From assembly GCA_030803735.1 (NCBI GenBank), contig JAURUC010000001.1, positions 1,063,501 through 1,127,500 on the forward strand: DNA of 64,000 nt, read 5' to 3'. The notes beneath the pieces were generated by a model. The model searched no databases. It saw nothing but the letters and a program-made list of their open reading frames with translations, and was not told where the DNA came from. Made by a program: the position numbers and the translations under genes. How positions within the stretch are numbered: position 1 is the stretch's first letter; the number at the start of each line of letters is the position of its first letter. Source of the stretch: Actinopolyspora lacussalsi. GTDB lineage: Bacteria; Actinomycetota; Actinomycetes; Mycobacteriales; Pseudonocardiaceae. Shown here one piece after another: positions 8,583-18,068 of this stretch.

Positions 8583-8784
8583 CACCCCTCCCCTGTCGAG
8601 TCGGCACGACTCCCCCGGAGGGGTCAGTATGCGCCCGAGAAGCCCAGCTCGCACCGGAAGTTTTCCATCGGAATCACGTGGTTGAGCGTTTTCGAACCCG
8701 CGACCGGCTCAGTGCTTCGTTACGGTTTGACCAACCGGATTCGGCGGTGCCTGAGCAGCCGTACTTCAGCCAGGGGGAACTTCC

Positions 8785-10419
8785 GTGGTCGAGCAGCGCC
8801 AGCGTCCACCACGTGGGCGAACGCCGTCGCTGGGCAGCGCCAGCGGCGCCATGGCCGTGGCCACCATGGCCAGCAGGATCAGCGGACTGTTCGCCAAGGT
8901 GTTGCTGGTGTGGGTACTCGGTCTGGGAATGATCAACGACTCCTACACCGTGGCCAACACCCTGCCCACCGTGGTCAACGAGTTGCTTCTGGGGGGCGTG
9001 CTCACGAGCGTGGCCGTTCCGCTGCTGGTGGGCGCGCGGCAGAACAGTGCGGAGGAGGGCGAGTCCTACGCGCAGTGGATGATCACGATGGGCGTGGTTC
9101 TGCTGGTGACGGCAACGACACTGGCAGTGCTGGGGGCGCCGCTGCTGACCGAGCTGTACCTCGGCTCGCACACCCGTGCCAACAGCGGGTTGACCACGGC
9201 CTTCGCCTACCTACTGCTGCCGGGGATCGTGTTCTACGGCCTGTCGGCACTGCTGATGGCCATTCTCAACGTACGTCAGGTGTTCGGCCCACCAGCCTGG
9301 GCACCGGTGATGAACAACCTGGTGATCATAGCCACGGTGAGCCTGTACGCGGTGACTCCCGGCGAGATATCGGCCGATCCGGTGCGGATGGGGCAGGCGA
9401 AGCTGTTGATTCTGGGACTGGGCACGATGCTCGGAATCGCGGCACAGAGTGCGGTGATGGTGCTCTCGCTGCGTAGAACCGGTTTCCGGTTCCGTTGGCG
9501 GTGGGGTTGGGACCGGCGGCTGGCGGAGTTCGGTTCGCTCGCGGGTTGGGTGGTGCTCTACACCGTTGTCAGCCAGATCGGCATGATCGTGACCATCCGG
9601 GTGGCCGGACAGGGCACGTCGGGAAGCGTGGCGACGTTCCACTACGCGTGGCTGCTTTCGCAGGTTCCCTACGGGGTGCTGGGGGTCTCACTGCTGCAGG
9701 CGCTGATGCCGCGAATCAGTCGTTCGATAGCCGAGGGGGACACCGAGGGATTCGTCCGCGACGTGGGGTTGGGGTCGCGGTTGAGTGCGATCCTGCTGAT
9801 GCCGGTGAGCGCGTTCATGCTCACGGCGGGATCGGGTATAGGGGTGGCGTTCTTCTCGCTCGGCCAGGGCAGTGTCGGCGCCGCGGACCGTCTCGGGATC
9901 ACGCTCGGCGTGGCAGCGGCCGGAATCGTGCCGTTCTCGATCACGATGCTGCAGCTGCGGGCGTTCTACGCGATGAAGGACGCCCGGACGCCGATGCTGA
10001 TCAACGTGATCATGGTCGTGTTCCGCACCGTCGTGTGCTACACGCTGCTGATGTGGTTGGATCCGCGCGACCTGGTGATCGGCGTGGCACTGGCCATGTC
10101 GTTGAGCTTCCTCGTGGGCGCCGCCGTGGGCCAGTGGTGGTTGCACATCCGACTCGGGCGGATACAGACCAGACGGACCCTGGTCGGGGTTGGGTGGTCG
10201 CTGCTTGCCTCGGTAGTGGGATGCGGAGTCGCGTACCTCGTCTGGCACTGGCTGGGAGGGAGTATGCACGGACTCGGTGACGTGGCCACGGCCTGGGTGG
10301 GCCTGGGAGTTCGCGGCACGCTCGTGCTCGGCCTCGGCTTCGGACTGATGCTGTTGTTGCCGATACCGGAGATGACCATCATCCGGCAACGACTGCGGGG
10401 ACTGCTGAACCGGGTGTGA
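8785..10419 (+). CDS. murJ: Lipid II flippase MurJ
   Basis: A 544-residue MviN/MurJ family integral membrane protein of the MOP superfamily, with about 14 hydrophobic segments. MurJ moves lipid II across the cytoplasmic membrane for peptidoglycan synthesis. Family landmarks include the N-terminal MASRISGLFAKVLLVWVLG, the LLPGIVFYGLSALLMAILN region, and PYGVLGVSLLQALMPRIS. Unlike mycobacterial MurJ it carries no C-terminal pseudokinase domain. The GTG start follows AGGGGG. The gene stands alone on its strand, so it could be an accessory paralogue rather than the essential copy. Confidence 0.85.
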   Translation: MVEQRQRPPRGRTPSLGSASGAMAVATMASRISGLFAKVLLVWVLGLGMINDSYTVANTLPTVVNELLLGGVLTSVAVPLLVGARQNSAEEGESYAQWMITMGVVLLVTATTLAVLGAPLLTELYLGSHTRANSGLTTAFAYLLLPGIVFYGLSALLMAILNVRQVFGPPAWAPVMNNLVIIATVSLYAVTPGEISADPVRMGQAKLLILGLGTMLGIAAQSAVMVLSLRRTGFRFRWRWGWDRRLAEFGSLAGWVVLYTVVSQIGMIVTIRVAGQGTSGSVATFHYAWLLSQVPYGVLGVSLLQALMPRISRSIAEGDTEGFVRDVGLGSRLSAILLMPVSAFMLTAGSGIGVAFFSLGQGSVGAADRLGITLGVAAAGIVPFSITMLQLRAFYAMKDARTPMLINVIMVVFRTVVCYTLLMWLDPRDLVIGVALAMSLSFLVGAAVGQWWLHIRLGRIQTRRTLVGVGWSLLASVVGCGVAYLVWHWLGGSMHGLGDVATAWVGLGVRGTLVLGLGFGLMLLLPIPEMTIIRQRLRGLLNRV

Positions 10420-10739
10420 CCTGCTCCCCTTTCCACTGCCGCACGGCAGGTCCCGGCTCGCGGAAGTACGCGATCGTGAAGTTGCCACGAGGTTGGTAAG
10501 CGGCGTACACGGGCGCCGGAGAACCTACCGGAAGCGAACCCTGGATACCGTCCCGCGGTCGTATCCCACGTCGGAAGTTCCCGCGATGAGTTGCTTCCGA
10601 TGCTGGTAGATCTCGGAATCTCTCTCTATCCTTGCGGACAAGACGGCTGGTGAACGGCTGCATACCGACTGTGCGCAGGTACTGGCCAAGGATGTCTTCG
10701 ATGGCCGGCGCCTGGTGGGCGTGAACCGAGAGGAGCGCG
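10420..10739. other. Intergenic region between murJ and the GGDEF-EAL gene
   Basis: 320 bp with no gene I can support. A coding-like stretch of about 50 codons lies in one + frame at 10610-10768 but lacks a start codon and any ribosome binding site. It may be a decayed gene end or chance. Confidence 0.4.
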
Positions 10740-13397
10740 ATGCGCAGGGTATTGCAGATGAGCAGTGACACGTTGTTCCAGGCTCTGCCGACGGCGATGG
10801 CGGTGCTGGATGAAAACGAGCGTGTGTTGGCGGTCAACGAGTCGCTGTGTGCGCTGCTGGGCCGCACCCACGAGAACCTTGTCCGGCGCTCGTCGATGGA
10901 GTTGCTCTCACCACATGACCGCGGCAGCACTCTCACGGCGTATGCCGGTGGTGTCGGCACGGACCGCGGTGGCGACGGGTTGACGCGTCATCAGCGACGG
11001 TTGCGGTGTGCCGAGGGGCGGACGGTGTTTTGCGATGTGCACGCCACGTTCCTGGCGTACGAGGGGTGGGCCGGTGTGTGGCTGGTGGCCTTCATCGATG
11101 TCGGGCAACGTCACCACTACACGCAGGCCCTCCACGCCGAGACCGAACATGACGAGCTGACCGGGCTGCTCAACCGCAAAGGCGTGCGCCGCCTACTGGA
11201 CCAGCAGCTGTCCGACGAGGGACAGCGTGAGGGCGCTGTGCTGTTCTGCGATCTCGACAACTTCAAGCGCATCAACGACACGCTGGGGCACACGGCCGGA
11301 GACGATCTGCTGGTGCGGCTGGCACAACGATTGCAGCAGGGGTTGCCGTCGGAGTGCGCGGCGGCACGGCATTCCGGCGACGAATTCCTCATCGTATGCC
11401 CGGACGTGGCCGCCCACGGCGGGCCGCTGGAGCTGGCCGAGAGGATCTCGGTGCTGCTGCGCACGAATATGGCACGGGAAGACCATTTGATCGCGGTCTC
11501 CGCCTCGATCGGAATCGCCACCACGAGCGATCCCGGGGTTGAGCGGCCCGAGGAGCTACTGCGATTGGCCGAGGTGGCCATGTACCAGGCCAAAGACCAC
11601 GGCACCGGACATGTTTTCCGCGCCAATGCCGGCTTGAGCACATCGCTGGAACGCGAGGCCAACTTCGAACAGGAACTGCGCCAGGCGCTGGCTCGCGATG
11701 AGCTGACGCTGCACTACCAGCCCATCGTCGACCCCACCGGCCGCGTGCACAGCGCGGAAGCGCTGCTGCGTTGGCCGCATCCGCAGCACGGCCTGCTGTC
11801 GCCGGGGACGGTCCTGCCCGCCGCTCGCAACGCCCACCTGGTCTCCGAACTCGACCGGTGGGTTTTGAGCGCCGCCGCGCGTGAAGCGGCAATCTGGCCC
11901 GACCAACAGGGGCGGCCCGTGGCGGTGACGGTCAATCTCAGTAGCACGCTGCTGCACGAGCCCGATTTCGCAGCGCAGATCGAACGGATCGTGCCCGCGA
12001 CCGGGCTGGATTGGCACCGGCTCGTCCTGGAGATCACCGAAACCGACCTGCTCGATCTCGCCCCGGCCACCCTGACAGCCATGCACGAACTCGCGGAGCG
12101 GGGCGTGCGGTTCGCCCTGGACGACTTCGGCACCGGCTATTCGTCCTTGGAACGCCTCAAGGAACTTCCCGTCCAGATCCTCAAACTCGACCGCACCTTC
12201 GTGGCCGGTCTGGAGCGGGAAGCGGTCGATGCCGCCATCGCCGGCGCTGCCCTGAGCATCGCCCAGGCCCGGAACATGACTTGCGTGGCCGAAGGAGTGG
12301 AAACCACCGGCCAGCTCTACCAGCTGGCGCGAATCGGATTCACCGACTACCAGGGCTTCCTGTTCGCGGCAGGCGTCCCCGCTGCCGAGCTGCGCGCTCT
12401 GATCCAGCGTCCCCCCACCCTCGCGGCCCGCAAGGAGGCGGGGAGCCGCCCGCACCCCATCGAAACCCAACCCGCGCCCGACGATCCCGACACGATGCCC
12501 CGCACACCGACCATCACACCGCCGAGCCGGCGAACGACCGGCGAAGTCACCACCGCGGGTGCCCCTGTTCCGGACGGGCACGAATGCTGGATCTTCCGAG
12601 ACCACGAGGAGTTTCGCACCCGCGCCCGCGAGTACGTCCGGGACGGACTCAGCCACGGGTACCGGATCGAATACGTGGACCACGCCCCCGCCTCGCGGTT
12701 ACGGGCACAACTCGCCGCCGACGAGATCCTCGGCCCAGCGATGGAAACGGGCGCGATGAGCGTCGCAACCATCGAAGAGTTCTACCCCACCAGCGACGGG
12801 GGGATCGTCGACGCCGAAGCGGCCATGGACGCCCGCCTCACCTCCGCCGAGAAGGCGCTCGCCGCCGGCTACACCGGTTTTCGGGCCATCGTCAACGCCA
12901 CAGCCATGGTCACCACCCCCGACCAGCGCGCGGCCTTCGCCTACTACGAATACCTGTGCGACCACGTGATCAGCACCGAACCCGTGACCGCACTGTGCGC
13001 CTACAACCTCACCGAGCTCGGCAGCGCCGCTGTCGCCGAGATGGCCTGCCTGCACCCGGTAACCACGCCCACCGCCAGTCCCTTCCGCCTCTACGCCGAA
13101 AGCACTGACGAACACACCGACAACGAATACGACACCCGCCTCGCCCTGACCGGGGTGCTGGACCTACCCTGCGCCAACCTGTTCACCGCCGCGCTGGAGC
13201 ACACCCGAGCCCACAACCTCCTGATCAACGACCGCGGCCTCGACATCCTCGACCCCCGCGTCATCCACGCCCTCGACCAGCATGCCCGCGCCCACCACAA
13301 ACACGTCACCCTGCGACTGACACAGCCCTTGAGCACCCGGCTGCGGCCGCTCCTCCACAACCTCACCCACACCCGCATCGAAACCCACCAGGCGTAA
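10740..13397 (+). CDS. PAS-GGDEF-EAL cyclic-di-GMP protein with C-terminal MEDS and STAS-like regions
   Basis: An 885-residue multidomain signalling protein. Residues ~8-130 form a PAS domain (LPTAMAVLDENERVLAVNES). Residues ~140-300 are a diguanylate cyclase domain whose active site reads SGDEF instead of GGDEF. Residues ~310-560 are an EAL phosphodiesterase with all key residues in place: EALLRW, NLSS, EITETD, DDFGTGYSS, LKLDRTF, AEGVET and QGFLF. Residues ~605-780 (CWIFRDHEEFRTRAREYVRD ...) resemble the MEDS sensor domain, and ~790-885 a STAS-like domain. No membrane span, so it is cytosolic. GAGGAG precedes the ATG. It probably degrades c-di-GMP; cyclase activity is uncertain. Confidence 0.85.
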   Translation: MRRVLQMSSDTLFQALPTAMAVLDENERVLAVNESLCALLGRTHENLVRRSSMELLSPHDRGSTLTAYAGGVGTDRGGDGLTRHQRRLRCAEGRTVFCDVHATFLAYEGWAGVWLVAFIDVGQRHHYTQALHAETEHDELTGLLNRKGVRRLLDQQLSDEGQREGAVLFCDLDNFKRINDTLGHTAGDDLLVRLAQRLQQGLPSECAAARHSGDEFLIVCPDVAAHGGPLELAERISVLLRTNMAREDHLIAVSASIGIATTSDPGVERPEELLRLAEVAMYQAKDHGTGHVFRANAGLSTSLEREANFEQELRQALARDELTLHYQPIVDPTGRVHSAEALLRWPHPQHGLLSPGTVLPAARNAHLVSELDRWVLSAAAREAAIWPDQQGRPVAVTVNLSSTLLHEPDFAAQIERIVPATGLDWHRLVLEITETDLLDLAPATLTAMHELAERGVRFALDDFGTGYSSLERLKELPVQILKLDRTFVAGLEREAVDAAIAGAALSIAQARNMTCVAEGVETTGQLYQLARIGFTDYQGFLFAAGVPAAELRALIQRPPTLAARKEAGSRPHPIETQPAPDDPDTMPRTPTITPPSRRTTGEVTTAGAPVPDGHECWIFRDHEEFRTRAREYVRDGLSHGYRIEYVDHAPASRLRAQLAADEILGPAMETGAMSVATIEEFYPTSDGGIVDAEAAMDARLTSAEKALAAGYTGFRAIVNATAMVTTPDQRAAFAYYEYLCDHVISTEPVTALCAYNLTELGSAAVAEMACLHPVTTPTASPFRLYAESTDEHTDNEYDTRLALTGVLDLPCANLFTAALEHTRAHNLLINDRGLDILDPRVIHALDQHARAHHKHVTLRLTQPLSTRLRPLLHNLTHTRIETHQA

Positions 13398-13555
13398 CCC
13401 ACCCTGACCGCGACCCCACCCGCACGGAATGTGCTTTCCGACTTCGAGGAAACGTCTGAAGTCACGGCTTGCCGGGGATCCTGCTCGGCTACCACTCGGA
13501 CGCCAGGAGGCTCTCGCAGAAGGAGAAGCGAGGTTACCCGGCCCGACGCGTGCGG

Positions 13556-14272
13556 TCATCCCGCGGCTCGCGCCCGTTCGGTCCGCAGCTCGGTGAGTTC
13601 CGGGAAAGGAGCCAGTTCGGACAACGGCTCCCCTACCGCCCAGGACAGCATCGTGTCCGCCAACGCCGGATTCCGCGCCAGCGCCGGGCCGTGCAGATAG
13701 GTGCACACGACACGCCCGCTGACAGCCCCCTCGGTGTCCTCGGAGCCGTTGCCGATGCCGTGCAGCACACGTCCCAGTGGACGGGCCGCCGGACCGACCG
13801 TGCTCCTGCCGAGGTGGTTCTCGAAGCCGGTGAGCAGCCCCAGACCGTGCTCCTCGGAGCGCGTGCTCAGTTCGCCGATGGCCCGGTTGGGACCGGGCTC
13901 GGTGGAGATGTCGATGAGTCCCAGTCCGTGCTGAGTGGTGCCGTCACCGGTGGTGAAGCTGGTGCCCAGCACTTGCAACCCACCACAGACCCCGAGCACG
14001 ACCGCCCCCGCGTTCACGGCCCGCCGGAGTCCGTCACCACGTGCCAGGAAGTTCACCGCGGCCTGTTGCGCGACGTCCTCGCCACCACCGAGCAGATAGA
14101 TGTCGCAGGACTCGGGCAGGGTTTCGGCCGAGGACAACACGGTCACGATCTCGGCGCGATAACCTCTCCAGCGAAGCCGTTGCGCGAGTACCAGGGCGTT
14201 TCCCCGATCCCCGTAGGTACCCAGCAGGTCGGGCACCACGAGTGCGATGCGGATCGCCGAATCGTCGGTCAA
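13556..14272 (-). CDS. gatD: Lipid II isoglutaminyl synthase, glutaminase subunit GatD
   Basis: A 238-residue class I glutamine amidotransferase of the CobB/CobQ-like type. The nucleophile cysteine is in VVLGVCGGLQVLG, and the catalytic histidine is probably in TYLHGPAL. GatD supplies ammonia to MurT for amidation of D-Glu in the peptidoglycan stem. The TTG start at 14272 overlaps the MurT stop (ATTGA), which fits the obligate MurT-GatD complex. The longer open frame upstream is only the shadow of murT. Confidence 0.88.
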   Translation of the reverse strand: MTDDSAIRIALVVPDLLGTYGDRGNALVLAQRLRWRGYRAEIVTVLSSAETLPESCDIYLLGGGEDVAQQAAVNFLARGDGLRRAVNAGAVVLGVCGGLQVLGTSFTTGDGTTQHGLGLIDISTEPGPNRAIGELSTRSEEHGLGLLTGFENHLGRSTVGPAARPLGRVLHGIGNGSEDTEGAVSGRVVCTYLHGPALARNPALADTMLSWAVGEPLSELAPFPELTELRTERARAAG

Positions 14273-15636
14273 TGTTGTTGCCTCTTCGCGAACAGGTCCC
14301 GGAAAGCAGTGTAGTTGGCGATGATCTCGACCGAATCGGCCGAGTCCCCGATGGTGGCACTGTGCAGTGCTCGCTGCACGTTCGTGGCGATTTCGCAGTT
14401 CACTTCCGCGTAACGCAGTCGGACGGCCAGATCCAGCGCCCGCTCCCCCGTGACGACGACCTTCCTTCCAGCCAGCCGCTCGAACTCGATGTCCCACAAC
14501 CAGGAGACGTCGTGTCCGTCGGCCTGCCTGCTGTTGACGACCAGGATCAGCGGGCGGTCGTTCTCGGCCACCAGGTCGAGCATCTCGAGCCAGCTGGCCG
14601 GGTTCTTCGCCAGCAACAGCCGCACGTCGTGTCCGGCCATGGTCGTGTGTTCGTATCGGCCGCTGGCATCGCGCAGTCGACGGATACGGTCGAGCGCCTC
14701 GGCGCGGGGTATGTCCAACGCCGCGGCGGCCGCGAGCGCGAAAGTGGCGTTGACCCGATTGACCTGCCCGGGCAACGGCAGGGATAGTTGCTCGCTCGCC
14801 CCGTCCGGAGCGGTGAGCCCGCCCGCGTCGACCGTCCAGTCGGCGTGGGGCCTGCGCAACCCGCACACGCACTCCCACGACTGGTCGAGTTCCCCGAGGA
14901 AGGCCCCGCACCTGGGGCAGTTGAGCGCGTCGTGTTTCCAACGGCAGCCGCCCGAGACCCAGGTCACGTGGGGATGGTCGGCCGCGACCGAGACGATGTT
15001 GGGGTCGTCGGCGTTGGCGACCACCCGTGCACCCGGTGCCTGCCGCAGCGCGCGCCGCAGGCTGGACTCCACGCTGCGAATCTCCCCGACACGATCGAGC
15101 TGGTCACGGCTGAGGTTGAGCAGCAGAATCACCGAGGGCTGGAATCGGTCGGTCAGCTGGGCCAGATGCAGCTCGTCGACCTCCAACGCGGCATACGGCG
15201 CTCGTGGCTCGGCCATCAGGGCGGCGACGTGGCCGTCGAGCATGTTGGCCCCGGTGGCGTTGCTGACCGAGGCCCCACCGGCACGCAGCGCCTGGGCCAC
15301 CATGTGGGTGGTGGTGGTCTTGCCGTTGGTGCCGGTGATCACCACGATTCGTTTGTCCACGACCAGTCGTGTGAGCAGATCCGGTTGCAACGCCAGTGCC
15401 ACTCGGCCTCCGATGATGCCGCCGCTTCCCAGCCGCAGGCTTCTGGAGGTGGTCGTGGCGAGTCTTCCCGCCGCCAGTGCCGTGCCGGTGCGGAGTCGGG
15501 ACAGCACGTCGGCCCGCCGCGCACGTCGCGCGGAAACCACTCGCCAACGCTGTCCGGGATCCGGTGCGGACGGTGTGTGCTGTTGTGATTGACCCGTTGG
15601 TTCGCTTCGCTCGCTCCGGCGGGTCGTGTTCGTCAT
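14269..15636 (-). CDS. murT: Lipid II isoglutaminyl synthase, Mur ligase-like subunit MurT
   Basis: A 455-residue Mur ligase family protein. The P-loop is VVITGTNGKTTTTHM, and a Cys4 zinc ribbon (CPRCG ... CVCG) interrupts the central domain, a hallmark of MurT. The C-terminal DUF1727 domain contacts GatD. It uses ATP and GatD-derived ammonia to turn the D-Glu of the lipid II stem peptide into D-isoGln. The N-terminus carries ~40 extra polar residues. It is the first gene of the coupled murT-gatD pair and may itself be coupled to the small gene at 15633-15890. Confidence 0.9.
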   Translation of the reverse strand: MTNTTRRSERSEPTGQSQQHTPSAPDPGQRWRVVSARRARRADVLSRLRTGTALAAGRLATTTSRSLRLGSGGIIGGRVALALQPDLLTRLVVDKRIVVITGTNGKTTTTHMVAQALRAGGASVSNATGANMLDGHVAALMAEPRAPYAALEVDELHLAQLTDRFQPSVILLLNLSRDQLDRVGEIRSVESSLRRALRQAPGARVVANADDPNIVSVAADHPHVTWVSGGCRWKHDALNCPRCGAFLGELDQSWECVCGLRRPHADWTVDAGGLTAPDGASEQLSLPLPGQVNRVNATFALAAAAALDIPRAEALDRIRRLRDASGRYEHTTMAGHDVRLLLAKNPASWLEMLDLVAENDRPLILVVNSRQADGHDVSWLWDIEFERLAGRKVVVTGERALDLAVRLRYAEVNCEIATNVQRALHSATIGDSADSVEIIANYTAFRDLFAKRQQH

Positions 15637-15890
15637 CGACCGGTCCTTTCCTCGACGCGGCGGACTGGGGGCGGCACCGTGATCCGACGGCGGGGCGGGC
15701 TTCGTGACTTCGTCTCACTGTCGTCGTCAGCGCGATCGTTGGCCGCTGATCGCGTAATGAGGAGTCGGATACCGAAAATCGCGGCCAGTGTCGTTCCCAC
15801 GGCGACGGCAGCGATACCCACCCATTCCCGGGGTAACGCGACGGCCAGCTGTAGTGCCGCCGCGAGACAGGGCAACTGTTCTGCGAACAT
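15633..15890 (-). CDS. Possible small membrane protein upstream of murT
   Basis: An 85-codon frame with one hydrophobic segment (WVGIAAVAVGTTLAAIFGI) and a basic, proline-rich tail. Its TGA overlaps the murT ATG by two bases (ATGA), a typical coupled junction. Against it, no ribosome binding site precedes the only ATG and I recognise no family. Kept as tentative. Confidence 0.35.
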   Translation of the reverse strand: MFAEQLPCLAAALQLAVALPREWVGIAAVAVGTTLAAIFGIRLLITRSAANDRADDDSETKSRSPPRRRITVPPPVRRVEERTGR

Positions 15891-16365
15891 GATTCATCGT
15901 GTCCGTTTCCGCGCGTTCACACCTATGACCGGCGGCTTCTGAGTCCGCTCTCACACACCTTCCGAATCCGATTCGTGGATCGTTTCGATCTCACTAAGGG
16001 TGAACCCTCGACCACAGTTTACTCCGAATCGCCGACATCGGGAGTCGACACTCATTCCCGCCATATATCTCCCCCAAAAGAATGACACCACACAACGGAG
16101 TTACCGCGTGTGATTAAAACACGAAAATCAACAGTTCACTGTTCGTATTCAACGGCTCGTCACACAACAGTCCCACCTTCCCGATAGAAATCGAGGCAAC
16201 ACGCAGTAGCAGAAACCGAAGGACGATCCAAAACGGACCCGAACACCCGAATGACATCCACTTGACTCGAACGAGTGAGTGAAACACGCTTGAACCACCG
16301 TCGAGGAAATCCGCCGGAAAACGGCTGGTTCGCCGCGTGCGCACCAGCGTACCGAGGAGGCACCG
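15891..16365. other. Intergenic region, lower GC
   Basis: 475 bp of noticeably lower GC between the murT side and a microprotein gene. It contains short dyads such as GTGT-gattaaa-ACAC, and presumably the murT promoter. I see no RNA gene and no supported protein beyond the 30-codon gene that follows. Confidence 0.4.
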
Positions 16366-16458
16366 ATGGAGATGATCGTGCTGCTGTTGCTGTCGGGTTT
16401 CGTCGCGCTCGGAATCGGGTGGACGGTTTGGGACATCCACATCGACAGACGCAGGTAG
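16366..16458 (+). CDS. 30-residue single-span membrane microprotein
   Basis: An ATG-started frame of 30 codons, 5 bases behind a perfect GAGGAGG. The product is one hydrophobic helix (IVLLLLSGFVALGIGWTVW) with a basic end (DIHIDRRR), so it should sit in the membrane with the C-terminus inside. The strength of the ribosome binding site is the main support. Function unknown; such proteins often modulate a larger membrane partner, but none is adjacent. Confidence 0.5.
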   Translation: MEMIVLLLLSGFVALGIGWTVWDIHIDRRR

Positions 16459-16480
16459 CGGTTCGCCCTCGGGGAACTGA

Positions 16481-16927
16481 TCACGTCGGCGGGGGATCGG
16501 CGAATCTACCCCGAAGCATCCCCGTGGCCTGGCCGACTTCGATGAGATAACCGTCCGGGTCGCGCAGATAACAACGCAGCTCGGCCCCCCGATCCACCGG
16601 AGGAGTCAGGAATTCGGCTCCCCGCTCGCTCCAGTCACGATAAACGGCCCAGATATCGGCGACGCGTATGTTGAGGAAACAGGACACCGGATCTCCGTCG
16701 GCCGGCGGACGCAACGTGGTTTCCGGCTTGTCCGGAGTGGGACCGCCTCCGGGATTCATGATCAACCAACTGTTGGCCACACTTAGCGTGCACGGATTCT
16801 CCTCGAGCACCACTCGGCCGCCGACGACATCCCGGTAGAAAGCGCGCGAGCGGCTCACGTCGCTGACCGTGAGAAAGTGGGTCAGCAGCATTCCCTCGCT
16901 CGGTGCCGGGAATTCCTGGACACTCAT
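16481..16927 (-). CDS. VOC superfamily (glyoxalase/bleomycin resistance-like) protein
   Basis: A 148-residue single VOC-fold protein with two beta-alpha-beta-beta-beta halves. The first begins LLTHFLTVSDVSRSRAFYRD and the second SCFLNIRVADIWAVYRDWSE, ending YLRDPDGYLIEVGQ with the usual terminal glutamate metal ligand. The substrate is unknown; family members include lyases, dioxygenases and resistance proteins. The start at 16927 follows GATGAGGTG. It is co-directional with the DUF5996 gene upstream. Confidence 0.75.
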   Translation of the reverse strand: MSVQEFPAPSEGMLLTHFLTVSDVSRSRAFYRDVVGGRVVLEENPCTLSVANSWLIMNPGGGPTPDKPETTLRPPADGDPVSCFLNIRVADIWAVYRDWSERGAEFLTPPVDRGAELRCYLRDPDGYLIEVGQATGMLRGRFADPPPT

Positions 16928-16987
16928 AGTCACCTCATCCGTTCCGCGAAATCGATATCGAAGACGAGGCAGCACGGCGAACCGGGA

Positions 16988-17932
16988 TCACCGCGGGGAG
17001 GCTCGTCGCTTCGGGTCGTCCTCCAACGCCCGGCGGTCCCAACCACCGCATTCGGCCGCGGCTTCGTAGGTGGTGCGCAGGAACTCCGCGAGCATCCGCT
17101 CCGGTGAGGACGCGGTTCGAACGTCCTCGTAGGGCAGCAGGAACTCGCCCTGCTCGAAATGGGCCGCCGCCGGACCGACCGGGTAACGGTCGAATCCCGG
17201 TGGCTCCGGGTAGGCGTAGGCATAGAACGCGCCCTCGGCTCCGCCTCCCGGCCAGAAACCGCAACTGCTGAGCTCGTGCGAGTAGCCCTCGACCATGACC
17301 CAGTCGCCACAGTTGGGAGCCCCACCCGGGTGACGAGGTGCCGCACGTCCGGAGAAACGGGTCACGGCCAGATCCATGGCTCCCCAGAAGAAGTGCACCG
17401 GGCTCACCTTGCCGATGAAGCGCGACCTGAAATCGCTGAACACCCGGTGCGCACACAACAACTGCCGCCAGAACAACCACGCCTTGTCCGGTTCGTAGGA
17501 GGCGTGCTCGGTGTCGGTGTCGAAGGGCAGGGCCCGCACCACCTCGTTCGGGGTACGGCTCACCGTGAGCCGTATTCCGAGTTCGTCCAGCGCCGCCATC
17601 GTCTCCCGGTAGAAGTCGGCAACGGTTCTGGCGGTAAGAGCGATCTCACGTCGCCCACCGTCACTGCGACGGATCAGCAACCTGTGCTCGTGGAAGTCGA
17701 ACTCGATGTCGAACACATCGTCGTAGTACGGGACCGAGTCAGTGGTCAGACCACGAGCCGAGACGTAGAGCGGCACCTGCCACCAGTGGTTGATCATCGG
17801 TTGGCAGGCCAGCTTGATTTTCCCGACCAGCTGTAACCACATGTGCAGGGTGTCGCGGGTATCGCTCCAGTCCTCGACCCGCAGTTCGGGCCAGTGCGGT
17901 TCCCGTTCGGTTCGTGTGCTCGTACCGTTCAT
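16988..17932 (-). CDS. DUF5996 family protein
   Basis: A 314-residue protein matching the DUF5996 pattern: WPELRVEDWSDTRDTLHMWL at the start, QPMINHWWQVPLYVSARGL, FDIEFDFHEHRL, a central SPVHFFWGAMDLAVTRFSGR, and YAYAYPEPPGF. No catalytic role is established for the family as far as I know. No signal peptide or membrane span. The ATG at 17932 follows GGGAGAGG. Confidence 0.75.
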   Translation of the reverse strand: MNGTSTRTEREPHWPELRVEDWSDTRDTLHMWLQLVGKIKLACQPMINHWWQVPLYVSARGLTTDSVPYYDDVFDIEFDFHEHRLLIRRSDGGRREIALTARTVADFYRETMAALDELGIRLTVSRTPNEVVRALPFDTDTEHASYEPDKAWLFWRQLLCAHRVFSDFRSRFIGKVSPVHFFWGAMDLAVTRFSGRAAPRHPGGAPNCGDWVMVEGYSHELSSCGFWPGGGAEGAFYAYAYPEPPGFDRYPVGPAAAHFEQGEFLLPYEDVRTASSPERMLAEFLRTTYEAAAECGGWDRRALEDDPKRRASPR

Positions 17933-18068
17933 CACCTCTCCCTCCCCGACCTGTTCCGAGCCGGCGGCCGAATCCGGAACATCGGCGCTTCGCGGGAGGT
18001 GGTCAACTCGCGTCCGACCCCAGGAGGCCGTCGTCGAGAACGACCGCCGGAAAACCGCGCGGCATCGT

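Noticed and set aside
10610..10768. Coding-like frame of about 50 codons before the GGDEF-EAL gene
   Set aside because: No usable start codon and no ribosome binding site; it ends inside the next gene. Could be a remnant but cannot be supported.
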